Part shown: piece after piece, positions 26,565 to 33,769 of the stretch
Numbering within the stretch: position 1 is the stretch's first letter
Layout: every line of letters starts with the position of its first letter
Assembly: GCA_001769805.1 (NCBI GenBank)
Contig: MEPO01000019.1
Coordinates: forward strand, 1 to 37,092
DNA: 37,092 nt
Direction: 5' to 3'
Origin: Bdellovibrionales bacterium GWA1_52_35
GTDB lineage: Bacteria > Bdellovibrionota > UBA1018
Translations under genes and position numbers: made by a program
Notes under the pieces: model-generated
The model's input: only the letters and a program-made list of their open reading frames with translations
Told to the model about the DNA's origin: nothing
The model's database searches: none

Positions 26565-28022
26565 ATGCGTTCGATAAAGTCGCTTGTAGTTTTATTTCTC
26601 ACGGGATTAATCACGTCATGCGGCGGCTCGGATCAGCCCGCCAGCACACCGACTCCGCCGGCGCAGAATACCAATGTGCCCACGACAAGTGCGGTTTCGG
26701 CTGTGAGGGCCTTTGACTTTTCGGGTGGGCGCGCAGTGCCCATGGATTTTGGTACAGAGACTTTGGAGCTGAACCTCGACGCCACCACCCAGGAATCGAC
26801 AGGCCGGGCGGTGATTCAGTTTCAAACTCCGGAAGCGGGTAAACCGTACTTCCTTTTTAATGGCAATATACGTTCAGTCACATTAAACGGACAGTCCGTT
26901 TCTATTCAGGAAGCCACAACGGCGGGCGGTGATAGTGTTAATGTGCTCGATATTACTGTTCAGCCGGGGGCATCCCAGACCGTAACCATTGACTATAGTA
27001 TGAGTGGAGAGGCCGTAAGCTATCGGGCCGGTGGTGTTGGGTTCATCACCGCGATGGCGGATATTGATGATGGGAATTTTTTTGAAGCTTATGGGCCGGC
27101 AAGTTTCGAAGACGATCAGCTCAAAATGACGATGACGGTGAATATAAAGGGAGCAGCGAGGGCGCACCAGCTCTACACGAACGGAACATTGACCCAATTG
27201 AATACGGCCTCATGGTCCGTGGATTTCCCCGCGTATTTCACTACCTCCTCATTTTACGTCCATCTGACGGATCTTGCTCTTGCCGTGCGCCAAACGGTGT
27301 ATCCGGGTTTGGAGAGGGAGATTCCAATTACGGTCTATGCATCAGACGAAAGTTCTGCAAGCTCGGCCATAGCAGCTGTTCCTGCATTATTTGCAGAATT
27401 AGAGCGGGATTATGGCCCGTATTTGCACAATTCATTTATCGCATATATTTCTGGCAGCGGTGGCATGGAACATAATGGTGCAACGATTACGAGCTTGAGC
27501 GCCATCGGTCATGAGCTGACACATTCCTGGTTTGGTCGCGGGGTGATGCCGCAAAATGGCTCGAGTGGTTGGATCGATGAAGCCATCGCTACCTGGCGTG
27601 ACCGGGGTTATCCCAGCAATTTGACCGAAGCGTCGCTTGATCCCGCAAACATTGGAAATCTGTCGCCCTTTGAGCGTTTCACGCCCTTTTTGGCCTATAA
27701 CCAGGGCGGAGAGCTCATGACCGTTCTGGACAACCTGTTCACTGGGACGTTTGGAATTCAGGGCGGGCTAAAGGCAGTTTTGAAAGACTTTTTTGCGCAG
27801 TGGAAAACAAGACTCACCACGACAGATGCTTTCGAAACCTTTCTTGAACAACGGACAGGAGCAAACCTCACACAGATATTCTCAACCTATGTTACGGGCG
27901 GTCAGGCCGGGGGAACGGTTGGCACAACACCACCGGCAGAGCCAGGCCAGCCGGGAGTTGTTCCTGTGGGTACGCTGCACCCGCCAGCGTTGACACCGGG
28001 GGAAGTCAGACAAATTCGTTGA
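26565..28022 (+). CDS. M1-family metallopeptidase-like lipoprotein
   Basis: A 485-residue exported lipoprotein (signal helix, lipobox ITSC with Cys19, then a P/T-rich spacer). An N-terminal beta domain (about 50-200) resembles the saddle domain of M1 aminopeptidases. The zinc site is HELTH at 316-320 followed after exactly 18 residues by Glu339 in WIDEAIATW, the gluzincin HExxH-18x-E pattern. The usual GxMEN substrate motif appears as GGMEH (299-303), with Asn replaced by His. The C-terminal helical part is short (about 130 residues) and ends in a Pro/Gly tail, so the long M1 C-terminal domain is missing. It likely cleaves peptides in the periplasm or at the surface. A strong AAGGAGG lies seven bases before the ATG. 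Confidence 0.85.
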   Translation: MRSIKSLVVLFLTGLITSCGGSDQPASTPTPPAQNTNVPTTSAVSAVRAFDFSGGRAVPMDFGTETLELNLDATTQESTGRAVIQFQTPEAGKPYFLFNGNIRSVTLNGQSVSIQEATTAGGDSVNVLDITVQPGASQTVTIDYSMSGEAVSYRAGGVGFITAMADIDDGNFFEAYGPASFEDDQLKMTMTVNIKGAARAHQLYTNGTLTQLNTASWSVDFPAYFTTSSFYVHLTDLALAVRQTVYPGLEREIPITVYASDESSASSAIAAVPALFAELERDYGPYLHNSFIAYISGSGGMEHNGATITSLSAIGHELTHSWFGRGVMPQNGSSGWIDEAIATWRDRGYPSNLTEASLDPANIGNLSPFERFTPFLAYNQGGELMTVLDNLFTGTFGIQGGLKAVLKDFFAQWKTRLTTTDAFETFLEQRTGANLTQIFSTYVTGGQAGGTVGTTPPAEPGQPGVVPVGTLHPPALTPGEVRQIR

Positions 28023-28037
28023 AAATTGCGGTCAGGA

Positions 28038-28223
28038 TCAGTGCGATTTACGAATTTTGCGCTCAGGGCGGGTTTGCGTTAGCTTGTCGCAAGCCCGGCA
28101 GAGGTGAACTTCCATATTATCCCAAGTATACCAATTGCCGTCTTTCGCGGCATAAACCTTTCGGCATTGATAGCACTTGAACTGTCCGCGTCCTGGCTTG
28201 TCGTTTGTGGTGGCTGGATTCAT
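28038..28223 (-). CDS. Small zinc-ribbon protein
   Basis: A 61-residue basic cytosolic protein with two CxxC knuckles, CYQC (about 17-20) and CRAC (about 42-45). These are about 21 residues apart and bridged by a W/Y-rich segment (GNWYTWDNMEVH), a classic zinc ribbon. The basic tail (RPERKIRKSH) suggests nucleic-acid or ribosome contact. It starts three bases after the infA stop, with AGGG upstream, so the two are co-transcribed and probably act in the same translation-related context (inference). Specific function unknown. Confidence 0.8.
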   Translation of the reverse strand: MNPATTNDKPGRGQFKCYQCRKVYAAKDGNWYTWDNMEVHLCRACDKLTQTRPERKIRKSH

Positions 28224-28226
28224 CTA

Positions 28227-28448
28227 TTAGACCCTCTGTCGATGTGTGATCAATCCGTGACTAGGATCGTAAGGAGAAACGCCGACCGTTACACGATCAC
28301 CGACGAGAACCTTAATTTTAAATTTCTTCATTTTGCCGGATAAACGGGCAAGTACTACGATGCCATTATCAAGTTTCACCTGATAATTTCCACCGCCTGT
28401 AATGTCGGCAATTTTACCTTCGAGCTGTATCAGGTCCTCTTTGGACAA
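28227..28448 (-). CDS. infA: Translation initiation factor IF-1
   Basis: A 73-residue single S1/OB-fold protein that binds the 30S A site during initiation. The whole length aligns with the IF-1 consensus: SKEDLIQLEGKI, the central NYQVKLDNGIVVLARLSGKM, and the C-terminal GDRVTVGVSPYDPSHGLIT. The frame is open 57 codons further upstream, but that extension has no IF-1 similarity. The expected IF-1 start falls on a TTG at 28448, with AAGGGG about six bases before it, so I take TTG as the start. It is followed by the zinc-ribbon gene and is not in a ribosomal-protein cluster, so it may be a second, stand-alone IF-1 copy. Confidence 0.92.
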   Translation of the reverse strand: MSKEDLIQLEGKIADITGGGNYQVKLDNGIVVLARLSGKMKKFKIKVLVGDRVTVGVSPYDPSHGLITHRQRV

Positions 28449-28754
28449 ATTATTCCCCTTGTTAAAATGGACTAACGCCCGCCGCGGCGTCCGCCGCCCC
28501 AAAACCATCGCCCCCTCCGCGATTATCGCGAGGGGCCATGAGCTTGGCTTCGATTTAACATACCTGATTTCATAAAGATACCCGGTTGTGAGGGTAAAAT
28601 CGCTCGCCTTCCAATGCAAATCCAGATTGCATGACCTTCTTAAGGCAATCCAAATTCATGGCGGGCTGTTCCTCTTCGACGCAGGACATTACAGGTCAGA
28701 TCTCTTCAGGTTTTGCCTTTGCATCTCTTATCAGTGAATGCGGAGGTGATGTCC
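28449..28754. promoter_or_regulatory. Divergent intergenic region with hairpin in the infA leader
   Basis: This 306-base gap separates infA from the rightward acidic-protein gene and must hold both promoters. A GC-rich hairpin at 28512-28535 (CCCC and GCGA arms pairing with TCGC and GGGG, one bulged base) lies about 65 bases before the infA start. It lacks a T-run, so it would be a leader structure rather than a terminator. No gene is seen. Confidence 0.35.
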
Positions 28755-29093
28755 ATGGCTCGTAAGATGAGATTAAGCGAAATTCCCGAACGCCGCTCCC
28801 CCGGCGATGAAGAGCCTGTTAGGGGTAGTCCTGGATCTATCGAGCAGCAGCTGGATATGTCGGAAGAGGGAGACCTCCGTGGAGACGAAATTCAGTTTCA
28901 TCACGGCATCGTGGAAGACGAGCGGGATGAGGGGGCGGGCCCACTGGATCTGATGATGTCTGACAACTATAACGTGGACATGTCGGAAGAAAACCGGGAG
29001 GGCGACGAATTAAGCGGCGACGAGCATTCATTTGGTCTTCAGGGAGATAAAGAACAGCAGCTGGAGGACCAGGTTCGAAAGGTCCGGACTTGA
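28755..29093 (+). CDS. Acidic, probably disordered small protein
   Basis: A 112-residue soluble protein rich in E, D, G, S and R with few hydrophobics, so probably unstructured. Two segments are loosely repeated: LDMSEEGDLRGDEIQF and VDMSEENREGDELSGDE. The start at 28755 is supported by GGAGGTGAT, an almost full anti-Shine-Dalgarno match; the frame upstream (14 codons) lacks that support. Forty-four bases after its stop begins the cyclic-nucleotide-binding gene, whose leader has a similar GAGGTGATTCC start site. I do not recognise the family. Confidence 0.65.
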   Translation: MARKMRLSEIPERRSPGDEEPVRGSPGSIEQQLDMSEEGDLRGDEIQFHHGIVEDERDEGAGPLDLMMSDNYNVDMSEENREGDELSGDEHSFGLQGDKEQQLEDQVRKVRT

Positions 29094-29137
29094 GGATTTT
29101 GAATCCTGCTGGCACCATGTAAGGACGAGGTGATTCC

Positions 29138-29659
29138 ATGGGGCCGGCATCCAAATATTTCAGACCAGGACAATTCATATTTCGCGAGGGAGAGGCTTCT
29201 AGCTCAATGTACCTGATTAAGAAGGGTACGGTTTCTATCCGGAAGATGAAGGGCCCCGCATTTGTTGAAATTGCCCGTGCTTACTCGAGTGAGGTGGTCG
29301 GGGAATTATCGTTTTTTGATCGCCAGCCCAGAAGTGCAGCCGCGGTTGCTCTGACGGAGGTAGAAGTTCTTGAGATCAATTTCGAAAGTCTCGATAAAGT
29401 GTACGAAAAAATTCCGGAATACATGAGAACGATCATCAGTTGTGTCGCGGAACGGCTCAGGAAGGCCGATGACACGATCCGCAGGCTTCAAAAAGAAGTA
29501 GTGAAAGACGATCAGATTTCTCCGGGCGCTGGGGACGGCCCCACCGCGACGGACGTACTTGCTGCCACAGGAAATGTGAGCGCAAGCAAAGAGAAGAAAG
29601 AAGCGGAGCCGATCAAATCAGAAACCGCAGAAATCAAAAAGCCAGATCCCGAAACCTAG
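29138..29659 (+). CDS. Cyclic-nucleotide-binding domain protein
   Basis: A 173-residue protein with one cNMP-binding (CAP/PKA-type) domain at about 5-115. It has the beta-roll turn FRPGQFIFREGEASSSMYLI, the phosphate-binding cassette GELSFFDRQPRSAAAVA (Glu and Arg contacts present), and a final helix (MRTIISCVAERLRKADDTI). There is no DNA-binding HTH; the last ~50 residues are a K/E-rich tail. It is therefore a stand-alone sensor rather than a CRP-type regulator. GAGGTGATTCC precedes the ATG. A likely terminator follows immediately, so it is probably not co-transcribed with the cytochrome genes. Confidence 0.85.
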   Translation: MGPASKYFRPGQFIFREGEASSSMYLIKKGTVSIRKMKGPAFVEIARAYSSEVVGELSFFDRQPRSAAAVALTEVEVLEINFESLDKVYEKIPEYMRTIISCVAERLRKADDTIRRLQKEVVKDDQISPGAGDGPTATDVLAATGNVSASKEKKEAEPIKSETAEIKKPDPET

Positions 29660-29663
29660 ACCC

Positions 29664-29697
29664 CAAGGGCTTAACCAAATACCCGCTTGTTTTTTAT
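29664..29697 (+). terminator. Probable rho-independent terminator
   Basis: CAAGGG (29664-29669) pairs with CCC plus CTTG (29682-29689, one bulged G), followed directly by six Ts (29690-29695). It closes the acidic-protein/cNMP unit. Confidence 0.55.
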
Positions 29698-29969
29698 TTA
29701 TATTTCCCTACACTATACTTATTAAAATTATTTAATTGGGTTTCGTCGGGTGGACAAGTTGCCACTCGGGGGATCCGAGCCCTTTGCAATTTTTACCGCG
29801 ATTCTTACTGGGCCGAGAAGTTTTGCAGAACGTAGTTCAGGACACTCTCGGTTTTAAAGCATTACGAGACTGACCTTTTTGGGAAGTGAAGTACTTTCGG
29901 CGCACAGGTTTGTGTTTCGGATGAGCTGGAGCTTCTGTGTATTTTTTTAATAGAGGGAGACCAAGGACA
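29698..29969 (+). promoter_or_regulatory. Promoter and long structured leader of the cytochrome operon
   Basis: An AT-rich stretch contains TATACT (29714-29719) as a possible -10 with only a weak -35. The following ~240 bases hold no gene. CTCGG and CCGAG near 29766-29780 form a small hairpin, and CCGAGA and TCTCGG near 29813-29851 form a longer one followed by TTTT. The leader may be regulatory, but it does not match a riboswitch class I recognise; in particular I do not see a GEMM (cyclic-dinucleotide) core. Confidence 0.35.
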
Positions 29970-30890
29970 ATGAACATCGGAAAAGGGAAAAGCAGATTTT
30001 TGCTGGTCATGCTTTTAGCCGGCTTCGCATTCGGAACTTCGAGTGCGTTCGCGGCAATTGATCAGGGCGCGGTTGATAAATGTAAAGCCTGTCATGAAGA
30101 CGAAGTTACTAATTTCGTGAAGGGTACACATCATGGAAAAGTATTCGCAGCAGGCGATAAACAGAATAGTTGCGAATCCTGCCACGGTCCTGGCGAAAAA
30201 CACATTGCTGCCGGTGGGAGCAAAGACACGATTATCGGCTTTGGGAAAAAGTCGGAACAGAGCGTGGAAGAACAGTCCAAGCAATGTCTCTCCTGTCATG
30301 CGAAGAACAAGTCAGTCGCGATGTGGGATATCGGCAAACATAAGAAAAACGATGTTTCCTGTGCTTCTTGCCACAGTACTCACGTTGAAAAAGACATGAA
30401 AGCCCCTGAAAACTGCTTTTCCTGCCACAAGGATGTCAAAGCGCAGGCCAAACGGTTTTCCCATCACCCCATTATCGAAGGGAAAGTCAGCTGTAGCGAT
30501 TGTCACAATCCGCACGGCACAACCTCGCATGGCATGATCAAGGCCGAGAACAATAATCAGCTTTGCTACAAGTGCCACGCAGATAAGCGTGGGCCATTTG
30601 TTTGGGAGCACGCTCCGGTTGAAGAAAATTGCAACAACTGTCACGTGCCTCACGGAAGTCAGAATATGAAGCTTCTCACCAGAAGAGCTCCGTACCTCTG
30701 CAACGATTGTCACTCGGCTAATCATTCAGCCGGCACGACTCTCGATGCTACAAATGGCTTCAAGGGAACAGCTCCGACGAACAAGACGTTCGCCAGAGGC
30801 TGTATCAATTGTCATAACAAAATTCACGGAAGCGTAGCCCCGGCAAATACAAACGACAAGTATATGTCAGGTCAATATTTCGTTCGGTAA
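29970..30890 (+). CDS. mtrA: Periplasmic decahaem c-type cytochrome, MtrA/DmsE family
   Basis: A 306-residue exported cytochrome with a signal peptide ending SSAFA. Ten CxxCH haem-binding motifs are visible in order: CKACH, CESCH, CLSCH, CASCH, CFSCH, CSDCH, CYKCH, CNNCH, CNDCH and CINCH. Ten haems in ~300 residues is the signature of MtrA/DmsE/PioA proteins. These form a molecular wire from the periplasm through an outer-membrane porin. The partner porin starts 17 bases after the stop. The ATG at 29970 was chosen because it begins the signal peptide and follows AAGG; a start 11 codons upstream adds only a non-signal stretch. Haem insertion needs a cytochrome c maturation system that is not in this window. 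Confidence 0.95.
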   Translation: MNIGKGKSRFLLVMLLAGFAFGTSSAFAAIDQGAVDKCKACHEDEVTNFVKGTHHGKVFAAGDKQNSCESCHGPGEKHIAAGGSKDTIIGFGKKSEQSVEEQSKQCLSCHAKNKSVAMWDIGKHKKNDVSCASCHSTHVEKDMKAPENCFSCHKDVKAQAKRFSHHPIIEGKVSCSDCHNPHGTTSHGMIKAENNNQLCYKCHADKRGPFVWEHAPVEENCNNCHVPHGSQNMKLLTRRAPYLCNDCHSANHSAGTTLDATNGFKGTAPTNKTFARGCINCHNKIHGSVAPANTNDKYMSGQYFVR

Positions 30891-30907
30891 TTTAGGAGAA
30901 ATTACAG

Positions 30908-32989
30908 ATGAAAACTTTAAAAATACTAATGGTCGCGCCGCTGCTATTGCAGTCGTCGCTTGTTTTTGCAGAATACAAATTGGGCAATTGGGATCTGACA
31001 ACAAAAGTTGGATTTGGTGCACAGTTATCGAATGGAGCCGAAGGACAAAGCGCAAAATTTGCCGAGTACAGTGATGTGCGTGACAGCGCTCTGGGTTATG
31101 CAAGCATCACCGGTGAAGTGGGAGCCTATCATTTGGGCTTTGACGCTTCTCGGATCGGTCTTAAGGATCAGTCATACGTTTTGGATGGCGGGAGCTACGG
31201 AACGTTCAACTATTCTGTGTACTACAATTCCTTGTTTCATAAGTTCTCCGTCGGAGCCGTTTCGCTCTATGATCCGGCAACAGTAGGAACAGGCTCGTTG
31301 ACGATTCCGTCTACAGTAACTGTCGCTAGTCCCGAGACCTGGGGGGCACGCTACGACTATACTCTGACTAAGAAGACGTATGGTGTGGATGCTTCGTATG
31401 ATACCGGGGCTCCGTATTCTTTTGGTCTTGGATTCAACCAAGTCAAAGAAGACGGTCTGCGTCCCCTGGGAGTAACGTCCAGGGCTGCCAGCACGGGCGG
31501 TGTAACCCTTCCAGAACCGATTGATTATAAAACCAACAACTTCAATGCCAATGTTGGTTATAAAATCGGCGACTGGGCTACTAACCTCAATGCTATGTTA
31601 AGCAAATTCACCAATGCAAATCCAACTTTGCAATACGCCAGCCCTGTTGCTGGACAAGGGTCCCCAATTGCTTACCTTGCACCTAAGAATGATTATTACA
31701 AACTTGCTTGGCAGAACGTGATCATGAGCTTGCCCCTGAACTCGACGGTCATTGCAAAGGCGAGTTACTCAAAACTGAGCAATACACTGGACATGCCCCG
31801 GTCAGTTGGCGAAACAACACCAGGGACGACTCCGGATATCGGCTCCTTTGATGGTAATATCAAATACGCAACGGCGAATCTGTCATGGGCTGCAAATCCT
31901 TTGGATAAGCTGGATACGAAAGTTTATTATAACTTTCTTCGTAAGTGGAACCGGTCCACGCAGATTACGTTTCCCGCAGGACCATCAATAACGAGCCCCG
32001 TTACCAATGCGCTCTTCGGCTACTACAAGCATAACGGAGGCGTGGATGCTGGTTATAAGCTTCCGCTCAGCACCCGGTTGGGTGCTGGTTATGAACACCT
32101 GAAGATCCATCGTGACCGGAAAGACGCCGTAAATACCCGTGACAACATGGTCTATGCGGAACTGCGAAATAGCCATTTCGACATTGCACAAATGAAGGTC
32201 AAGTACCAGCATTTGGCCAGGACCGGTGATTTTGAGGGAACGTTTCCGGGCGCAACAGTGTATTATCGCTCCGTGGATGTAACCTCAAAGAAGCAGAATA
32301 AAGTAACTGCTGGATTTGATGTTGCTCCTATTGAGCACTTGGATTTGGGTATTGAGTATTCTTACTCCAAGAATCAATATAATCCCACGCAGCGTCTTTA
32401 TGGTCGGACGAAGGACACGGTGAATGGGATTTTCACAGACATTTCTTATGAAATGCCCAAGCTCTTCAAAGTGGCCGCGTTTGCCGGCTACGAAAAGGGC
32501 GTGATTGATACTCTCCGTACTGCTGGTAATAATATGACCAAGGATCCTGCTCTCCCGGACACAACCAACGCTTTCAAAGTTAACCTCTATGAAAACAACA
32601 GAGGCTGGGAGTATGGACTAGGGCTGGATATCCCGGTTATTGAAAAGAAATGGGATGTTTCGCTGGGTTGGGAACAGTATCGGAACGACGGTGGAATCAA
32701 TTTCAACGGTGGAGACCCCGCCTTGGCAGTTGGGAGTTCCGGCGGCCCTCGCGTCGATATTTCCAATTTCAACGATTCGCTTACAACTGTAGTTAGGGCT
32801 AAGACCAAATATCAGTTCACGGAAAATTTGAGTGCCACCGCGAACTATATGTATGAACGCCAAACTTACAGTGATTTCGGCTGGGATGGGTATGTACTGA
32901 ACCCTTCCGGAATGTTTATGACTGGCGAGTATTCAGACAACGAGTACAAGGCTCATACCGGGTACCTTGTCGCCGAATACCGCTTCTAA
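30908..32989 (+). CDS. mtrB: MtrB/PioB-family outer-membrane porin for decahaem cytochrome
   Basis: A 693-residue outer-membrane barrel with a signal peptide ending VFA. The whole mature chain is built of alternating strands with many Tyr/Trp/Phe and ends AEYRF, a BAM-type C-terminal signal. Length, aromatic pattern and position directly after a decahaem cytochrome identify it as the sheath that holds MtrA in the outer membrane. I find no cysteine in the entire protein, so the N-terminal CxxC known from Shewanella MtrB is absent. No surface decahaem cytochrome (MtrC/OmcA) follows, which resembles PioAB- or DmsEF-type modules more than full MtrCAB. AGGAGA lies nine bases before the ATG. Confidence 0.93.
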   Translation: MKTLKILMVAPLLLQSSLVFAEYKLGNWDLTTKVGFGAQLSNGAEGQSAKFAEYSDVRDSALGYASITGEVGAYHLGFDASRIGLKDQSYVLDGGSYGTFNYSVYYNSLFHKFSVGAVSLYDPATVGTGSLTIPSTVTVASPETWGARYDYTLTKKTYGVDASYDTGAPYSFGLGFNQVKEDGLRPLGVTSRAASTGGVTLPEPIDYKTNNFNANVGYKIGDWATNLNAMLSKFTNANPTLQYASPVAGQGSPIAYLAPKNDYYKLAWQNVIMSLPLNSTVIAKASYSKLSNTLDMPRSVGETTPGTTPDIGSFDGNIKYATANLSWAANPLDKLDTKVYYNFLRKWNRSTQITFPAGPSITSPVTNALFGYYKHNGGVDAGYKLPLSTRLGAGYEHLKIHRDRKDAVNTRDNMVYAELRNSHFDIAQMKVKYQHLARTGDFEGTFPGATVYYRSVDVTSKKQNKVTAGFDVAPIEHLDLGIEYSYSKNQYNPTQRLYGRTKDTVNGIFTDISYEMPKLFKVAAFAGYEKGVIDTLRTAGNNMTKDPALPDTTNAFKVNLYENNRGWEYGLGLDIPVIEKKWDVSLGWEQYRNDGGINFNGGDPALAVGSSGGPRVDISNFNDSLTTVVRAKTKYQFTENLSATANYMYERQTYSDFGWDGYVLNPSGMFMTGEYSDNEYKAHTGYLVAEYRF

Positions 32990-33018
32990 GCGGTATTCCT
33001 AATCATCAATCAGTAATG

Positions 33019-33051
33019 GAGGGGGCCCAGCAATGGGTCCCCTCTTTTTTT
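33019..33051 (+). terminator. Strong rho-independent terminator after the porin gene
   Basis: An 11-bp stem (33019-33029 with 33034-33044, one GT pair) capped by a GCAA tetraloop and followed by seven Ts. It ends the cytochrome-porin operon. Confidence 0.92.
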
Positions 33052-33091
33052 ATACACATAAGGAATTTGCGATAAGCTTGCACCAAGACGT

Positions 33092-33766
33092 ATGAAAACA
33101 ATACAAAGCCAACTCCTCCTTCAAGTGCCGGGAATCCGCCACGGTTTTGGCACGCTTGAAGAGCCCATTCCCGCCGGACTCCAGGGCGCGTGGGGAGCAA
33201 AGGCCAGCTTGAGGCAGGTACATGGCGCAGGTATCATCGAACTCAACTATCCGGGACAGAATGCTGAGAGTGCCGACGGATTCTTCACGCGACAAGTTGA
33301 AATTCCAACCGCCATCATGACTGCTGACTGCGTCCCTGTCCTGCTCGCCCGTAAAGACGGGAAAGCTGTTGCCGCTGTCCATGCAGGCTGGCGCGGAACA
33401 CGTGCGAGAATTCTGCGCAACCTCTGGGACAAACTCGCTGCACAACACGAGTCCCCGGCTGACTGGATTGCGGCGGTCGGACCCGCTATTGGCTCCTGCT
33501 GCTATAATGTCAGCAAAGAGTTGGCTGAAGACTTTTCACGTGAGTTCAAGTTTTACGATCACCAGTTCTTCCTGCCCCGTCCGCTTTATCTTGACCTGCC
33601 CCAGCTCAATGCTTTGGAGCTCAAGAGCATCGGCATCTCTCAGGTGGAGGTATTGCCTTTGTGCACCTATTGTTCACAGGATTCGGGTGGGCCGTTATTC
33701 AACAGTTATCGCAGAAACCCGACTGAAGCCGGCCGGCAGTACTCTGGTCTTATGAGGGCACAATGA
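33092..33766 (+). CDS. pgeF: Peptidoglycan editing factor / laccase-domain protein (YfiH family)
   Basis: A 224-residue cytosolic enzyme of the multicopper-oxidase-like YfiH/PgeF family, known in E. coli to remove mis-incorporated residues from peptidoglycan precursors. Family motifs are all present: the metal ligands in RQVHG, MTADCVPVLLA and AAVHAGWRGT, then GPAIGSCCYNV, and the C-terminal FNSYRRNPTEAGRQYSGL. The length is slightly short but complete. No Shine-Dalgarno sequence is obvious before the ATG. It converges with the RluD gene, only three bases separating the stops, whereas in enterobacteria pgeF directly follows rluD on the same strand. Confidence 0.93.
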   Translation: MKTIQSQLLLQVPGIRHGFGTLEEPIPAGLQGAWGAKASLRQVHGAGIIELNYPGQNAESADGFFTRQVEIPTAIMTADCVPVLLARKDGKAVAAVHAGWRGTRARILRNLWDKLAAQHESPADWIAAVGPAIGSCCYNVSKELAEDFSREFKFYDHQFFLPRPLYLDLPQLNALELKSIGISQVEVLPLCTYCSQDSGGPLFNSYRRNPTEAGRQYSGLMRAQ

Positions 33767-33769
33767 TCC

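Noticed and set aside
28449..28619. N-terminal extension of IF-1 by 57 codons
   Set aside because: The extension has no IF-1 similarity, while the TTG at 28448 has a well-placed AAGGGG and gives the normal IF-1 length.
29740..29969. GEMM cyclic-dinucleotide riboswitch before the multihaem cytochrome
   Set aside because: Looked for because such riboswitches often precede multihaem cytochromes; the conserved core is not present.
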